A stretch of DNA of 26,476 nt from Planctomycetota bacterium. GTDB lineage: Bacteria; Planctomycetota; Planctomycetia; Pirellulales; Pirellulaceae. The translations under genes were made by a program, and so were the position numbers. The notes under the pieces were generated by a model, which was given only the letters and a program-made list of their open reading frames with translations, was not told the DNA's origin and searched no databases. The stretch covers positions 1-26,476 of the forward strand of contig JAJDEH010000119.1 of assembly GCA_029259935.1 (NCBI GenBank), given 5' to 3'. This document shows, one piece after another, positions 9,090 through 18,019 of this stretch. The number at the start of each line of letters is the position of its first letter. The first letter of the stretch is position 1.

Positions 9090-9578
9090 TCAGTCCAGCT
9101 TCGGTTGTCCGTGTTCGACGAACTGCTTGAGCCCGTCGCTGAAGAGAGTTTGCCAGCCGTCTTGCGATGCCTTGGCATTGGCCTCGTCGATTGGTCCCAG
9201 GCGGGCGTCGCCGACCTTCAGCGTGCAGCCGCCCTTGCTTCGTTCTTCCAAAGCCAGTTTTAGATGGCTGGTCGCGGGGCCACCCCAATCCGGATGAACC
9301 TGGCCAACGAGGTAGATGGTCCATTGATCTGGATGACACCAGTGGACGGTGTACCACAGCAAGCTGCCGCCACCTTCTAAATGTTCGACCAGCCCGCCGC
9401 CGGCGCGCGTGTCGAAGGTCACCGTGGAATCGGGTCCGACCATGTGAAAATCGGGCAGCCACCAGGCGTTGGTTTCGTCAATCAACGCTTGCCACACTCG
9501 CTCGATTGGAGCATCAATGGCAATCTCCAGTTCGTACGAACTGGCCGCGACCTCGAGATGTTTGGCACCAATGTTCAT
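9090..9578 (-). CDS. SRPBCC (AHSA1-like) domain protein
   Basis: A 162-residue protein of the START/SRPBCC fold, activator-of-Hsp90-ATPase homologue 1-like branch. Characteristic features are the opening strand and helix (YELEIAIDAPIERVWQALID), the central WWLPDFHMVGP and GGSLLWYTVHWCHPDQW strands, and the long C-terminal helix DGWQTLFSDGLKQFVEHG that closes the hydrophobic pocket. It is cytosolic, with no signal peptide. Its ATG overlaps the stop of the upstream ArsR gene (ATGA, 4 nt) and AAGGA precedes it, so the two are translationally coupled. Such ArsR-SRPBCC pairs are widespread; the SRPBCC protein is thought to bind a small hydrophobic ligand, but the ligand here cannot be read from sequence. 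Confidence 0.9.
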   Translation of the reverse strand: MNIGAKHLEVAASSYELEIAIDAPIERVWQALIDETNAWWLPDFHMVGPDSTVTFDTRAGGGLVEHLEGGGSLLWYTVHWCHPDQWTIYLVGQVHPDWGGPATSHLKLALEERSKGGCTLKVGDARLGPIDEANAKASQDGWQTLFSDGLKQFVEHGQPKLD

Positions 9579-9955
9579 TTCTTTTCCTTTGTTTTTGAAG
9601 TTGCTTTATGGGACGGTTCGTTGCGATGTCGCTCTTCGGCAAAGTCCTTGAGTCGCGAGAGAGCCCCCGCCATGCGACGGACATGTTGGCTGATCCAGCG
9701 ATCGCAAACATGTTGAATCGGTAGCGGGTTGAGATAGTTCCAGCGCTGGCGTCCTTCCCGGCGGACGACCACCAGTTGCGCTTCGACCAGTATGTCGAGA
9801 TGCTTCATGACCGCCGTCCGGCAAAGCTGATCGAATCGCTCGACCAGCTCGCCGGTGGTCAACGGCCGTTCGCCCAACGCATCCAGAATCTCCCGCCGAG
9901 TGGCATCCGCCAGCGCTTTCCAAACCGCGTCGTTATCTTTTTGCCGATTACTCAT
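9575..9955 (-). CDS. ArsR-family winged-helix transcriptional regulator
   Basis: A 126-residue winged-helix DNA-binding protein. The sequence WKALADATRREILDAL (residues 12-27) is the classic ArsR opening helix. The helix-turn-helix is LTTGELVERFDQLCRTAVMKHLDIL, and the wing is VVVRREGRQRWNYLN. There is no CxC metal site, so it belongs to the group that pairs with SRPBCC proteins rather than to metal sensors. The C-terminal tail is Lys/Glu-rich (HKATSKTKEKK). It is the first gene of a two-gene unit with the overlapping SRPBCC gene. Its start codon sits inside a perfect inverted repeat (9953-9974), which strongly suggests autorepression. AAGG lies only 5 nt before the ATG, and a TATAAG box ends 5 nt before it, so a leaderless transcript is possible. 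Confidence 0.93.
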   Translation of the reverse strand: MSNRQKDNDAVWKALADATRREILDALGERPLTTGELVERFDQLCRTAVMKHLDILVEAQLVVVRREGRQRWNYLNPLPIQHVCDRWISQHVRRMAGALSRLKDFAEERHRNEPSHKATSKTKEKK

Positions 9956-9977
9956 GTCACCTTATAGTGACATGTCA
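9953..9977. promoter_or_regulatory. Palindromic operator at the ArsR start codon
   Basis: CATGTCAC (9953-9960) and GTGACATG (9967-9974) are perfect 8-bp inverted arms around CTTATA. The right arm is also part of a second perfect palindrome, TGACATGTCA (9968-9977), so three half-sites of the GTGACAT type are stacked. A possible -35 (TTGAAA, minus strand, 9992-9987) lies just upstream and a TATAAG (9966-9961) lies in the spacer. Binding of the ArsR dimer here would cover promoter and start codon. Confidence 0.65.
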
Positions 9978-10411
9978 GCGAGGCGTTTTCAAGTAGGCTG
10001 AAATCCGCAGCGCAAGCAGCAACCTCCTCTGAGATCGGAAATTGAGCGGATAGTGCGTTGTCCGGCATGTCCAGCGGGGGCAGCGATGCCCCAGCTTCAT
10101 TCTTCATGGGCAGAAAAGGTGGCTCAATCGAAAAAGGTGCACCCAGGAATGCCCCCATTGGGGCGGTCACCGCAGGCTGGGAAGACCGGGATGAGACGAG
10201 AATTTCTGTTGTTTGGTGTGTCGTCGACACTTTTTCCGAGCGACAGTCCAAATCCGCCGGAATCCTTTTTGTGAGCCACGTTTAGTGGGAGTTGCCCGCG
10301 CGCCTCTCGTGGACGGAAGGGCATGGATCCATGTTGGTGCATGGTCCCTATAGTTGATGTGGGTCCGTCGCTCGCGCTGAAGTCATTCGTGACGATCAAG
10401 AGTAATGCGAA
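9978..10411. other. Intergenic region between arsR and the hybrid kinase
   Basis: No convincing gene is seen. Short open frames on both strands lack ribosome sites or recognisable composition. It holds a small GC-rich hairpin (GCCCC/GGGGC around CATT, 10151-10164) and a perfect 12-bp palindrome CATGGATCCATG (10322-10333) about 80-90 nt upstream of the kinase start, a possible regulatory site. The divergent promoters of arsR and the kinase must lie here; no strong plus-strand promoter was found. Confidence 0.5.
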
Positions 10412-13400
10412 GTGTTTATGAATTCCCTAACAAACGAAAAACAACACAACGCTCGACCGCAAACCATCAGACTGGTTAGCCTTGCGCTGGCGTTCGCCGG
10501 TGCCGCCGTCTTCGTCATCGCCTGCATCGTGTTGCAGCTTGTTCCCTGGCAAGGCAATCGAGAACTGCACACGATCATGGAGGTCGTGGCAACCCTGCTG
10601 GCGGCGATGGTGGGCGTGCTGGCGTTTGTTCGCTTCTATTCCAAGAAGAGCAGCACCTATTTGTTCTTGGCGACCGGCTTTATCGGCACGGCGCTGCTTG
10701 ACGGCTATCACGCGGTGGTCACCAGCGAACTGCTTTACTACTTGATGCCGTCGCCGCCCGAGTCGCTGAGTCCATGGAGTTGGAATGCATCACGCATGTT
10801 CCTGGCGGTGTTGATGGTCGTCATGTTACTGGCGACGTGGTGGGAACACAAACGCCGTTCAGAGGGTCGCATCCACGAGTGGGTCGTCTACGCGGTGATC
10901 GGAGGCCTGACGCTCGCCAGCTTTTGCTTCTTTGTGTTTGTTCCGCTGCCCCGTGCGTACTATCCCGAGTTGTTCTTTGGCCGTCCGGAAGAGCTCGTGG
11001 CGGCGGCTCTGTTTGGAATCGCCTTGTGTGGTTTCGCTTGGCGGGCCGATCCGGATACCGAATCGATCAAAGCTTGGCTTGTCGGGTCACTGTTCATCGG
11101 TTTCGTGGCCCAGGCAGTCGTCATGTCGCGATCGTTCACGCTTTTTGACCTGCCCTTCGATTTGGCTCACGGGCTGAAGATCCTCAGTTACGCACTGGTG
11201 TTAGTCGGATTGCTGATCGACGTCTATCGAACCTTTCACAATTTGGCCGACTCGCGCACCGCCTTGAAGATACTTACGGCGGATCACCAGGCGCACCTTC
11301 AGGCAATCAGCAGATCGACGGCAGTGATCGAGTTTGAACTGGATGGTACGATCATCGGCGCCAATCAGCAGTTTTTGGATACGATGGGATACTCGCTGGA
11401 AGAGGTCGCCGGCCGGCATCACCGCATGTTTGTCGAGCCATCCGTCCGGGACCGTCGCGAGTACAAGTCGTTTTGGGAGCAACTCAACCGGGGCGAATAT
11501 CTAGCCGCGGAATTCAAACGCATCGGCAAGCACGGAAGGGACGTTTGGATCCAAGCATCGTACAACCCGATCTTCGACTTGAACGGCAGGCCCTACAAGG
11601 TCGTCAAGTATGCATCGGATATCACTCAGCAGAAATTGCGAAATGCCGACTTCCAAGGGCAACTGGCCGCGATCAGCAGGTCGCAAATGGTGATCGAATT
11701 CGAGTTGGACGGCACGATCATCACGGCTAACGAGAACTTTTTAAGTGCCATGAATTATTCGCTGGGGGAGGTCGAGGGCCAGCATCACGGCATGTTCGTC
11801 GAGGCGTCAGTTCGAGACAGCGAATCGTACGACGTATTTTGGGATAAACTCAACCGCGGCGAGTACATCGCGGCGGAATTCAAACGTATCGGCAGGAACG
11901 GCAAGCAGGTTTGGATCCAAGCATCTTACAACCCTATTTTCGACATGAACGGCCGGGCGATTAAGGTCGTAAAGTACGCGTCGGATATCTCCGAACGCAA
12001 GCGAGCGGAGAGTGAACTGATTGAGAAACGCGCGACCGCGGCGAATTTGCAGCGGCGATTGCAGGCCATCCTCGATGCTTCCACGCGCGTCGCGATCATA
12101 TCCACGGACACCAGCGGAATCGTGACGACCTTCAACACGGGCGCTGAAAAAATGATCGGCTACCCGGCGGAATTGATCGTGGGCAAGGAGACACCCGCCA
12201 AGTGGCACCTGGAGGAGGAGGTGATTGCGCGAGGCAAGGAGCTTTCCAGGGACCTAGGGCGCGAGGTGCGAGGGTTCGAGTCATTTGTCGCACCCGTCAC
12301 CAGCGGCGGTTCGGACGAGCGCGAGTGGACTTTCAGGCGAAGCGATGGCACGTACTTGCCGGTCGACCTCCGCGTCACCGCATTGCGTGATCCAGAAGGC
12401 CAGATAAGCGGGTTCCTGGGCATCGCCAGCGATGCAAGCTCTCGAAAGGAAAGTGAACGAAACCTGCAGTTGGCGGCGAAGCGAGCGACCCTGTTGCACC
12501 GCACTAGCGCCTTGGTGTACGAAATCAAGGATTTCGATGGTGCCATCCAGAGTGTTTTGGAGCTAGTATGCAAGACCTTTAACTGGAGTGTTGGGCACGC
12601 CTATTTGCCGGCCCAGAATTCGGCAGACCGCCTCGTGCCCTCGAACCTGTGGTTCTTCTCCGGAGATGGGGATCACGATGAATTTCGTAGTACAACGCAG
12701 CAAACAGAGTTTACGCGAGGTGAGGGATTGCCCGGCCGAGTGCTGGCAACGGGGCGGCCGGCTTGGATTCGGGATGTCCTGCTAGACGGCAATTTCCCCC
12801 GCAATCGAATCTGCCGGAACTTGGGCGTTTCGGGGGCGGCGGCTTTTCCGGTCAATGTGAACGGGAAGCCCGAAGCCATTCTGGAATTCTTCGTCGAACG
12901 GCCTTTGGAAGAAGACGCCTCGATGCTGGAGGTGTTTGAGGCGCTGGGACATCAACTGGGCAATGTCCTCGAACGAATTCAAAGGGCAAAGCAGGTCGGG
13001 GAACTCAACGTGGAACTGGCCGAGCAAATCGCGTATGCCAACAGTCTGGCCGCCCTTGCCGAGGCGAGTAACGAGGCCAAAAGCCAATTTCTGGCGAACA
13101 TGAGCCACGAAATTCGTACGCCGCTGAACGGAATTTTGGGATTCACCGAACTGTTAATCAAGGGAGCGGATAAGGGCGATGACGCCACTCGCATGGAATT
13201 TCTGCACACAATTCAGACCAGTTGCAAACACCTCGCGGCGTTGATCAATGACATTCTCGATCTTTCCAAAATCGAAGCAGGCCGCATGGAAATGGAACGC
13301 GTTCGCTGTTCGCCGTGCGAACTGATTTCGGATGTCGTTACTGTGTTGCGAGGCAAATCGGAAGAAAAAGGAATCGGATTGAGCTTCGAGATGGAAGGCG

Positions 13401-14611
13401 GCCTTCCCGAATCCATGCAAACGGATAGTGGTCGCTTGCGGCAGTTGCTCGTGAACTTGGCCGGCAATGCCGTTAAGTTTACCGATGACGGCAGCGTCAA
13501 GATTGTCGCTCGCGCGCTGCTAAATCAAGACAACCCACAGTTGGCCATTGACGTGTCCGACACCGGCATTGGCATCGCCAAGGAAAAACTGGACGACATT
13601 TTCGATCCGTTCGTGCAAGCAGATAACTCCGTGACGCGGCGATTTGGTGGGACGGGCCTCGGCTTGGCCATCAGTCGCAAGATTGCCGAGGCGCTGGGTG
13701 GAAACCTTACCGTTGCCAGCCGAGTCGGTCATGGTAGCACGTTTACCGCAACCGTTGACACGGGACCGCTGGACGGCGTCAAGATCGTCGAGGCATTCAC
13801 GCCCGAATCCGTTGCGAGCGAAACAGCCACGCCGGAATGGAACCAGTCGTTGGCCGGCACCAAAATTCTGCTTGTTGAAGACGGAGTCACGAATCGGAAG
13901 CTGATTGAAGTGGTCTTGCACGATGCGGGCGCGGTCGTTGCAGCGGCTGAAAACGGAAAGATTGGGCTCGAGCTAGGTTCGCGGGAGTCTTTTGACCTGA
14001 TACTCATGGATATGCAAATGCCGGTCATGGATGGATATTCCGCGACGTCGAAGTTGCGGGAGCGCGGAGTTGAAACGCCCATTATCGCTCTAACCGCCCA
14101 TGCCATGAAAGGCGATGAAGCCAAGTGCAAGTCGGCCGGTTGCTCAGGCTATTTGAGCAAGCCGATTGAAACCGACCGGCTGATATCGACCATCGCGAAA
14201 GCCTTGCGACGTCCGCCGAAAGAGGCCAAAGAATCGCCTGCGGCGGATGAACTACAAGATGAATTGACGCCTGGCGATCCGGCTGCCGAACCTACGCCGC
14301 TAGTGTCGGCACTACCGACCCATAATCCCGTTTTCCAAGAAATCGCCGCGGAATTTGCTGAGCATTTGGCCGAAAAAATACCGTCGATGCGTGAGGCCTT
14401 TCTGAGTGATGATTTCGAGTCGCTGAAGAAACTGGCGCATTGGCTGAAGGGTTCCGGCGGCACGGCCGGATTCGCCGCGTTCACCGAACCCGCCGCCCAA
14501 CTTGAACGAGCGGCGAAGAACTCTGACAACGACGAAATCCGCGAACGGCTTGACGAAATCGAGTCGTTAGCGAACAGAATTCAGCTCGGCGACGCCGTGA
14601 ATGCCAACTGA
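10412..14611 (+). CDS. Hybrid sensor histidine kinase with PAS-PAS-PAS-GAF and Hpt
   Basis: A 1399-residue multi-step phosphorelay kinase. Residues 20-275 contain about seven to eight membrane helices resembling a MASE3-type sensor (ELHTIMEVVATLLAAMVGVL, LDGYHAVV). Two PAS domains (about 295-410 and 417-530) are near duplicates; a third PAS lies at about 545-680 and a GAF domain at about 695-845. HisKA has the phosphorylatable H899 (FLANMSHEIRTPLNG). HATPase shows N, G1 (DTGIGIA) and G2 (GGTGLGLA, about 1078). The receiver (about 1150-1265) has acidic pair VED, phosphorylated D1200 (LILMDMQMP) and the conserved K in LSKPIE. A C-terminal Hpt has H1343 (HWLKGSGGTAG). All phosphotransfer residues are present, as in BarA-like kinases. 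The start is GTG 10412 or ATG 10418. It ends 11 nt from the convergent acs stop. Signal and output regulator unknown. Confidence 0.95.
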   Translation: MFMNSLTNEKQHNARPQTIRLVSLALAFAGAAVFVIACIVLQLVPWQGNRELHTIMEVVATLLAAMVGVLAFVRFYSKKSSTYLFLATGFIGTALLDGYHAVVTSELLYYLMPSPPESLSPWSWNASRMFLAVLMVVMLLATWWEHKRRSEGRIHEWVVYAVIGGLTLASFCFFVFVPLPRAYYPELFFGRPEELVAAALFGIALCGFAWRADPDTESIKAWLVGSLFIGFVAQAVVMSRSFTLFDLPFDLAHGLKILSYALVLVGLLIDVYRTFHNLADSRTALKILTADHQAHLQAISRSTAVIEFELDGTIIGANQQFLDTMGYSLEEVAGRHHRMFVEPSVRDRREYKSFWEQLNRGEYLAAEFKRIGKHGRDVWIQASYNPIFDLNGRPYKVVKYASDITQQKLRNADFQGQLAAISRSQMVIEFELDGTIITANENFLSAMNYSLGEVEGQHHGMFVEASVRDSESYDVFWDKLNRGEYIAAEFKRIGRNGKQVWIQASYNPIFDMNGRAIKVVKYASDISERKRAESELIEKRATAANLQRRLQAILDASTRVAIISTDTSGIVTTFNTGAEKMIGYPAELIVGKETPAKWHLEEEVIARGKELSRDLGREVRGFESFVAPVTSGGSDEREWTFRRSDGTYLPVDLRVTALRDPEGQISGFLGIASDASSRKESERNLQLAAKRATLLHRTSALVYEIKDFDGAIQSVLELVCKTFNWSVGHAYLPAQNSADRLVPSNLWFFSGDGDHDEFRSTTQQTEFTRGEGLPGRVLATGRPAWIRDVLLDGNFPRNRICRNLGVSGAAAFPVNVNGKPEAILEFFVERPLEEDASMLEVFEALGHQLGNVLERIQRAKQVGELNVELAEQIAYANSLAALAEASNEAKSQFLANMSHEIRTPLNGILGFTELLIKGADKGDDATRMEFLHTIQTSCKHLAALINDILDLSKIEAGRMEMERVRCSPCELISDVVTVLRGKSEEKGIGLSFEMEGGLPESMQTDSGRLRQLLVNLAGNAVKFTDDGSVKIVARALLNQDNPQLAIDVSDTGIGIAKEKLDDIFDPFVQADNSVTRRFGGTGLGLAISRKIAEALGGNLTVASRVGHGSTFTATVDTGPLDGVKIVEAFTPESVASETATPEWNQSLAGTKILLVEDGVTNRKLIEVVLHDAGAVVAAAENGKIGLELGSRESFDLILMDMQMPVMDGYSATSKLRERGVETPIIALTAHAMKGDEAKCKSAGCSGYLSKPIETDRLISTIAKALRRPPKEAKESPAADELQDELTPGDPAAEPTPLVSALPTHNPVFQEIAAEFAEHLAEKIPSMREAFLSDDFESLKKLAHWLKGSGGTAGFAAFTEPAAQLERAAKNSDNDEIRERLDEIESLANRIQLGDAVNAN

Positions 14612-14622
14612 TCGTCGTCCGC

Positions 14623-16560
14623 TTAATCCTCGTCGCCACGCAGTTTCGCCAGCACGCTGTAGTCTTCCAGTGTGGAGGTGTCCTGCGACGTACTTTCCTC
14701 GCCCTTGGCAATCGAACGCAACAGCCGGCGCATGATCTTGCCGCTGCGGGTTTTGGGCAAGGCGGCGGTAAAGCGAATGTCATCCGGCTGGGCATGCGCG
14801 CCGATTTGCGTGCGAACGTGAACTCGCAATTCTTTTCGCAATTCCTCGTTCGGTTCCAGCGAGGCGAGTGTCACGAAAACCGCGACCGCTTCGCCCTTGA
14901 TGTCATCGGGTCTGCCGACCGCCGCCGCTTCGGCCACGGCCGGGTGGCTTACAAGAGCACTTTCGATTTCCGTCGTACTGAGCCGATGGCCCGACACGTT
15001 GAGTACATCGTCCAGCCGCCCGTAGATCCAATAGTAGCCGTCGGCGTCGCGCATCGCGTTATCGCCCGCCAGGTAGCAATTTGGAACGGTACTCCAATAC
15101 TGTTTTTTGTATCTTTCCTCGTCGCCCCAAATGCCGCGCAGCATGCCGGGCCACGGTTTGGTAATGACCAGCATACCCTGTTCTTCCGCGCCGCACGGGT
15201 TGTGGTTCGCGTCAACGATTTCAGCGACAATTCCGGGCAGCGGTTTGGTGCAGCTTCCCGGCTTGGTCGGCGTCGCTCCGGGCAACGGGCTCATCATGAT
15301 CCCGCCGGTTTCCGTTTGCCACCACGTATCGACGATCGGGCACCGGCTCTTGCCGATCTTTTCGTGATACCACAGCCACGCGGCCGGATTGATCGGCTCG
15401 CCGACACTGCCCAGCAAACGCAACGAAGAAAGGTCGCGTTTTTCGACGTGTTGGTCTCCCCATTTGATAAACGCGCGGATCGCGGTCGGCGCCGTATAAA
15501 AAATGGTGACTTTATGTTTGTCGACCAGGTCCCAAAAACGTCCTTCGTCCGGATGATTCGGCGCGCCTTCATACATGACCGTCGTCGCGCCCGCGGAAAG
15601 CGGTCCGTACACGATGTAAGTATGGCCCGTGACCCATCCACAATCGGCGGTACACCAGTAGATGTCGTCGTCGCGGTGATCGAAGACCCATTGAAAGGTC
15701 TTCTTCGCATACAGGTTGTAACCGGCGGAGGTGTGCCGAATGCCCTTCGGTTTGCCCGTCGATCCGCTTGTATAGAGAATGAACAACGTCGTCTCGCTGT
15801 CCATCGGCTCCGCCGGAAAATCGTCGCCGGCGTTGTCGACCAGATCGTGCCACCAATGGTCGCGGCCTTCTTTCATGGTGACGTCGTTCTCACAACGCCG
15901 CAGCACAATGCAATGCTCGACGGTGGGCGACTTATCGAGTGCGACGTCGACATTGGCTTTTAGCGCCAATACCGACCCCCGACGCCATCCTCCATCGGCC
16001 GTGATGACCGCTTTCGCGCTGGCGTCGTTGTTGCGGTCGGCGATTGCTTCACTGGAAAATCCTCCAAAGATTACCGAATGCACGACGCCTATTCTCGCGC
16101 AAGCCAGCATGGCAATCGCCAGTTCCGGCACCATCGGCATATAGATCGAAGCCACATCGCCCTTTTGGAGGCCCAGCGACTTCATCGCCGCGGCGAATTT
16201 GCATACTTCCGCGTGCAATTCCTTGTAGGTCAAGGTCCGCGTATCGCCCGGTTCGCCTTCCCAAACAATCGCGGTTTTGTTTTCACGTTCGGTTCCCAGG
16301 TGCGCGTCGAGGCAGTTGTAGCTGACGTTTGTTTCGCCGCCGCCGAACCACTTGGCGAACGGTTCGTTCCACTCCAGCACCGTGTCGAACGGCTTGAACC
16401 AATGCAATTCGTCTTGGGCCAACTTGCCCCAAAATCCCTCCGGATCAGCCGCCGCCACATCGTAAAGCTGCTGGTATTGGTCCATCGATCCGATACTAGA
16501 CTTGGCGGAGAATTCAGGACTAGGGGCGAAGGTCCGCGAGTCCGCGGCATTCTCGGACAT
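14623..16560 (-). CDS. acs: Acetyl-CoA synthetase (AMP-forming)
   Basis: A 645-residue enzyme that activates acetate with ATP and CoA through acetyl-AMP; the family is usually about 650 residues. The N-terminal ACAS domain ([20 protein letters not shown]) is followed by the adenylate-forming signature [12 protein letters not shown] near residue 265, the acetate-pocket segment [16 protein letters not shown] and the hinge [19 protein letters not shown]. The C-terminal catalytic lysine is K608 in [14 protein letters not shown], the residue that is reversibly acetylated in well-studied homologues, so post-translational control is plausible. AAGGAG lies 8 nt before the ATG and a near-consensus promoter is about 55 nt upstream. 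It appears to be transcribed alone and converges on the hybrid kinase. All catalytic motifs are intact, so the call is firm; propionate could be a secondary substrate. Confidence 0.97.
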   Translation of the reverse strand: MSENAADSRTFAPSPEFSAKSSIGSMDQYQQLYDVAAADPEGFWGKLAQDELHWFKPFDTVLEWNEPFAKWFGGGETNVSYNCLDAHLGTERENKTAIVWEGEPGDTRTLTYKELHAEVCKFAAAMKSLGLQKGDVASIYMPMVPELAIAMLACARIGVVHSVIFGGFSSEAIADRNNDASAKAVITADGGWRRGSVLALKANVDVALDKSPTVEHCIVLRRCENDVTMKEGRDHWWHDLVDNAGDDFPAEPMDSETTLFILYTSGSTGKPKGIRHTSAGYNLYAKKTFQWVFDHRDDDIYWCTADCGWVTGHTYIVYGPLSAGATTVMYEGAPNHPDEGRFWDLVDKHKVTIFYTAPTAIRAFIKWGDQHVEKRDLSSLRLLGSVGEPINPAAWLWYHEKIGKSRCPIVDTWWQTETGGIMMSPLPGATPTKPGSCTKPLPGIVAEIVDANHNPCGAEEQGMLVITKPWPGMLRGIWGDEERYKKQYWSTVPNCYLAGDNAMRDADGYYWIYGRLDDVLNVSGHRLSTTEIESALVSHPAVAEAAAVGRPDDIKGEAVAVFVTLASLEPNEELRKELRVHVRTQIGAHAQPDDIRFTAALPKTRSGKIMRRLLRSIAKGEESTSQDTSTLEDYSVLAKLRGDED

Positions 16561-16616
16561 GGATAAAACTCCTTGAGAAGAAGCAAATTGCTTGGAAGCT
16601 CACTTGGGGAAACGCG

Positions 16617-16645
16617 ATTCTAAGACTGCTAGAATGCAGTGTCAA
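16617..16645 (-). promoter_or_regulatory. Near-consensus sigma70 promoter of acs
   Basis: On the minus strand TTGACA (16645-16640, perfect) is followed by a 17-nt spacer and TAGAAT (16622-16617, 5 of 6). Transcription would start near 16610, giving a leader of about 50 nt that includes the AAGGAG ribosome site. The spacer carries a small inverted repeat, CTGC-N6-GCAG. Confidence 0.75.
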
Positions 16646-16786
16646 CGAATGCAAATCCGAACCGCCCAACTAAACTCCTTCATGGCAATCGCAAGACGCA
16701 TGATGGAATGCGCAAGGCGAGGCGACGACGGCGCGGTGTTCGGCAAGCTAAACGAAGCCGCATGGAACACGAACGGCCAGCCCCGT

Positions 16787-18019
16787 TTACCGCCGCGTTT
16801 TGCTGACGACCTTCCCGTCGATAACGACGCCAACGCAATGCGTGGTGTATTCGAACGGATCTCCGTCGAACAGGGCAACATCGCCGTCCTTGCCGACTTC
16901 CAGCGAACCAACTCGCTTGTCGATGCCTAGGATCTTCGCGCATTCGATCGTGATGACACCGAGAGCCTGATCGAAGGTCAAGCCATTCGCCGCGGCCATT
17001 CCTGCTTCCCACAGCAGCACACGTGTCTTAGGAACGTACGCTTCATAGCCCGCTTGCAGCGCGACGGGAATGCCGGCATTCACGAGCTTCGCCGCGGTTT
17101 CAAAGCTGAAGTTCTCGCGTTCGCCCGTCGGGCGGACCATCGTGGGATGGATCAACACGGGCACCCCGGCCGACTTGATCTCGTCCACCAGCAGATACGA
17201 TTCCGCGGCGCCGTCCAGCCACAGTTTGATCCGAAACTCCTTGGCCAGCCGAAGTGCGTTGCCGATGTCCTGTGCGCGGTGGGCGGTAACCATCAATGCC
17301 AACTCGCCTCGCAAGACCTTGCCCAGGGTTTCCAAACGCAGGTCACGCGGCGGCGCTGATGCCTTGTCGTCTTCTTTCGCGGCAGCCTGCTTGTCGAGAT
17401 ACTCTCGCGCTTTGATAAACTCGGCGCGCAGCATCGCGATCATCTTGCCGCGCGTGCCGGGCGACTTCACGTCCTCTTTACGTGCGTCGCCGGTCAAGGT
17501 TGCGGCCACGGCGCGTGCTTCGGTCAACAGGGCATCTTCCACCGTGTTACCAAACGTTTTAACAATCAAGGTCTGGCCCGAGATTAGCTCGCCTGGGGCG
17601 TGTCCGGTGTGAATGGTCGTGACGCCGAATCCGCGTACCCATTCGATCAAGTCTTCGTGCGCGTTGTAGGCATCGAGAGCCCGCAGTTCAGGTTGGATCG
17701 GCGCCGCGCGTTCCAGTTGGTCCTGATCATGGTCGTAATTCAGGATGCCCGACAGGCCAACCGTGCAGTGGGCATCGATCAATCCTGGCGTGACGACTTT
17801 GGCCTTGAGTACTTTGAAACCGTCAGGCACCTTAATCGCATCCGCCTTGCCGACGGCCGTGATCTTGCCATCCTGAATAACAATCATGCCGTCGTGAATC
17901 GGTTCACCCGCCATCGTGTGGATGGTGCCGCCACGAATCGCAACTTGGCCGAACGCCGATCCGGCCACGTTCAAGCAGAAAAATGAGATGACGAATGTCA
18001 GCAAGTATTGCGTCTTCAT
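16787..18019 (-). CDS. Secreted amidohydrolase-like protein, probable pseudoenzyme
   Basis: A 410-residue exported protein with a signal peptide (residues 1-24, ending SAFGQ) and the amidohydrolase superfamily fold. The small beta-sandwich part is present (DGMIVIQDGKITAVGKAD; RVGSLEVGKDGDVALFDGDP). Family metal ligands are mostly missing. The HxH after PGLID is H84-C85-T86; the His equivalent to VLHH in the upstream paralogue is D269-G270; the catalytic Asp region HTDDP is replaced by QAGYE (322-326). Only H84 and H247 remain. It is clearly homologous over its whole length to the upstream gene (shared FIKAREY, PPRDL-LETL, AHR, RVGSL-GKD). Its ATG overlaps the upstream stop (ATGA) and GGAGGTG precedes it, so both are made together. 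I infer a non-catalytic partner subunit or divergent activity. Confidence 0.85.
   Translation of the reverse strand: MKTQYLLTFVISFFCLNVAGSAFGQVAIRGGTIHTMAGEPIHDGMIVIQDGKITAVGKADAIKVPDGFKVLKAKVVTPGLIDAHCTVGLSGILNYDHDQDQLERAAPIQPELRALDAYNAHEDLIEWVRGFGVTTIHTGHAPGELISGQTLIVKTFGNTVEDALLTEARAVAATLTGDARKEDVKSPGTRGKMIAMLRAEFIKAREYLDKQAAAKEDDKASAPPRDLRLETLGKVLRGELALMVTAHRAQDIGNALRLAKEFRIKLWLDGAAESYLLVDEIKSAGVPVLIHPTMVRPTGERENFSFETAAKLVNAGIPVALQAGYEAYVPKTRVLLWEAGMAAANGLTFDQALGVITIECAKILGIDKRVGSLEVGKDGDVALFDGDPFEYTTHCVGVVIDGKVVSKTRR

Noticed and set aside
10058..10285. Short plus-strand frame in the arsR-kinase gap
   Set aside because: No ribosome site, low-complexity N-terminus and no family resemblance; the minus-strand alternative over the same bases is equally unconvincing.
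14794..15963. 389-codon plus-strand open frame across acs
   Set aside because: It is antisense to an intact acetyl-CoA synthetase with all motifs; long antisense frames are expected in GC-rich coding DNA and its translation is Arg/Pro-rich with no recognisable family.
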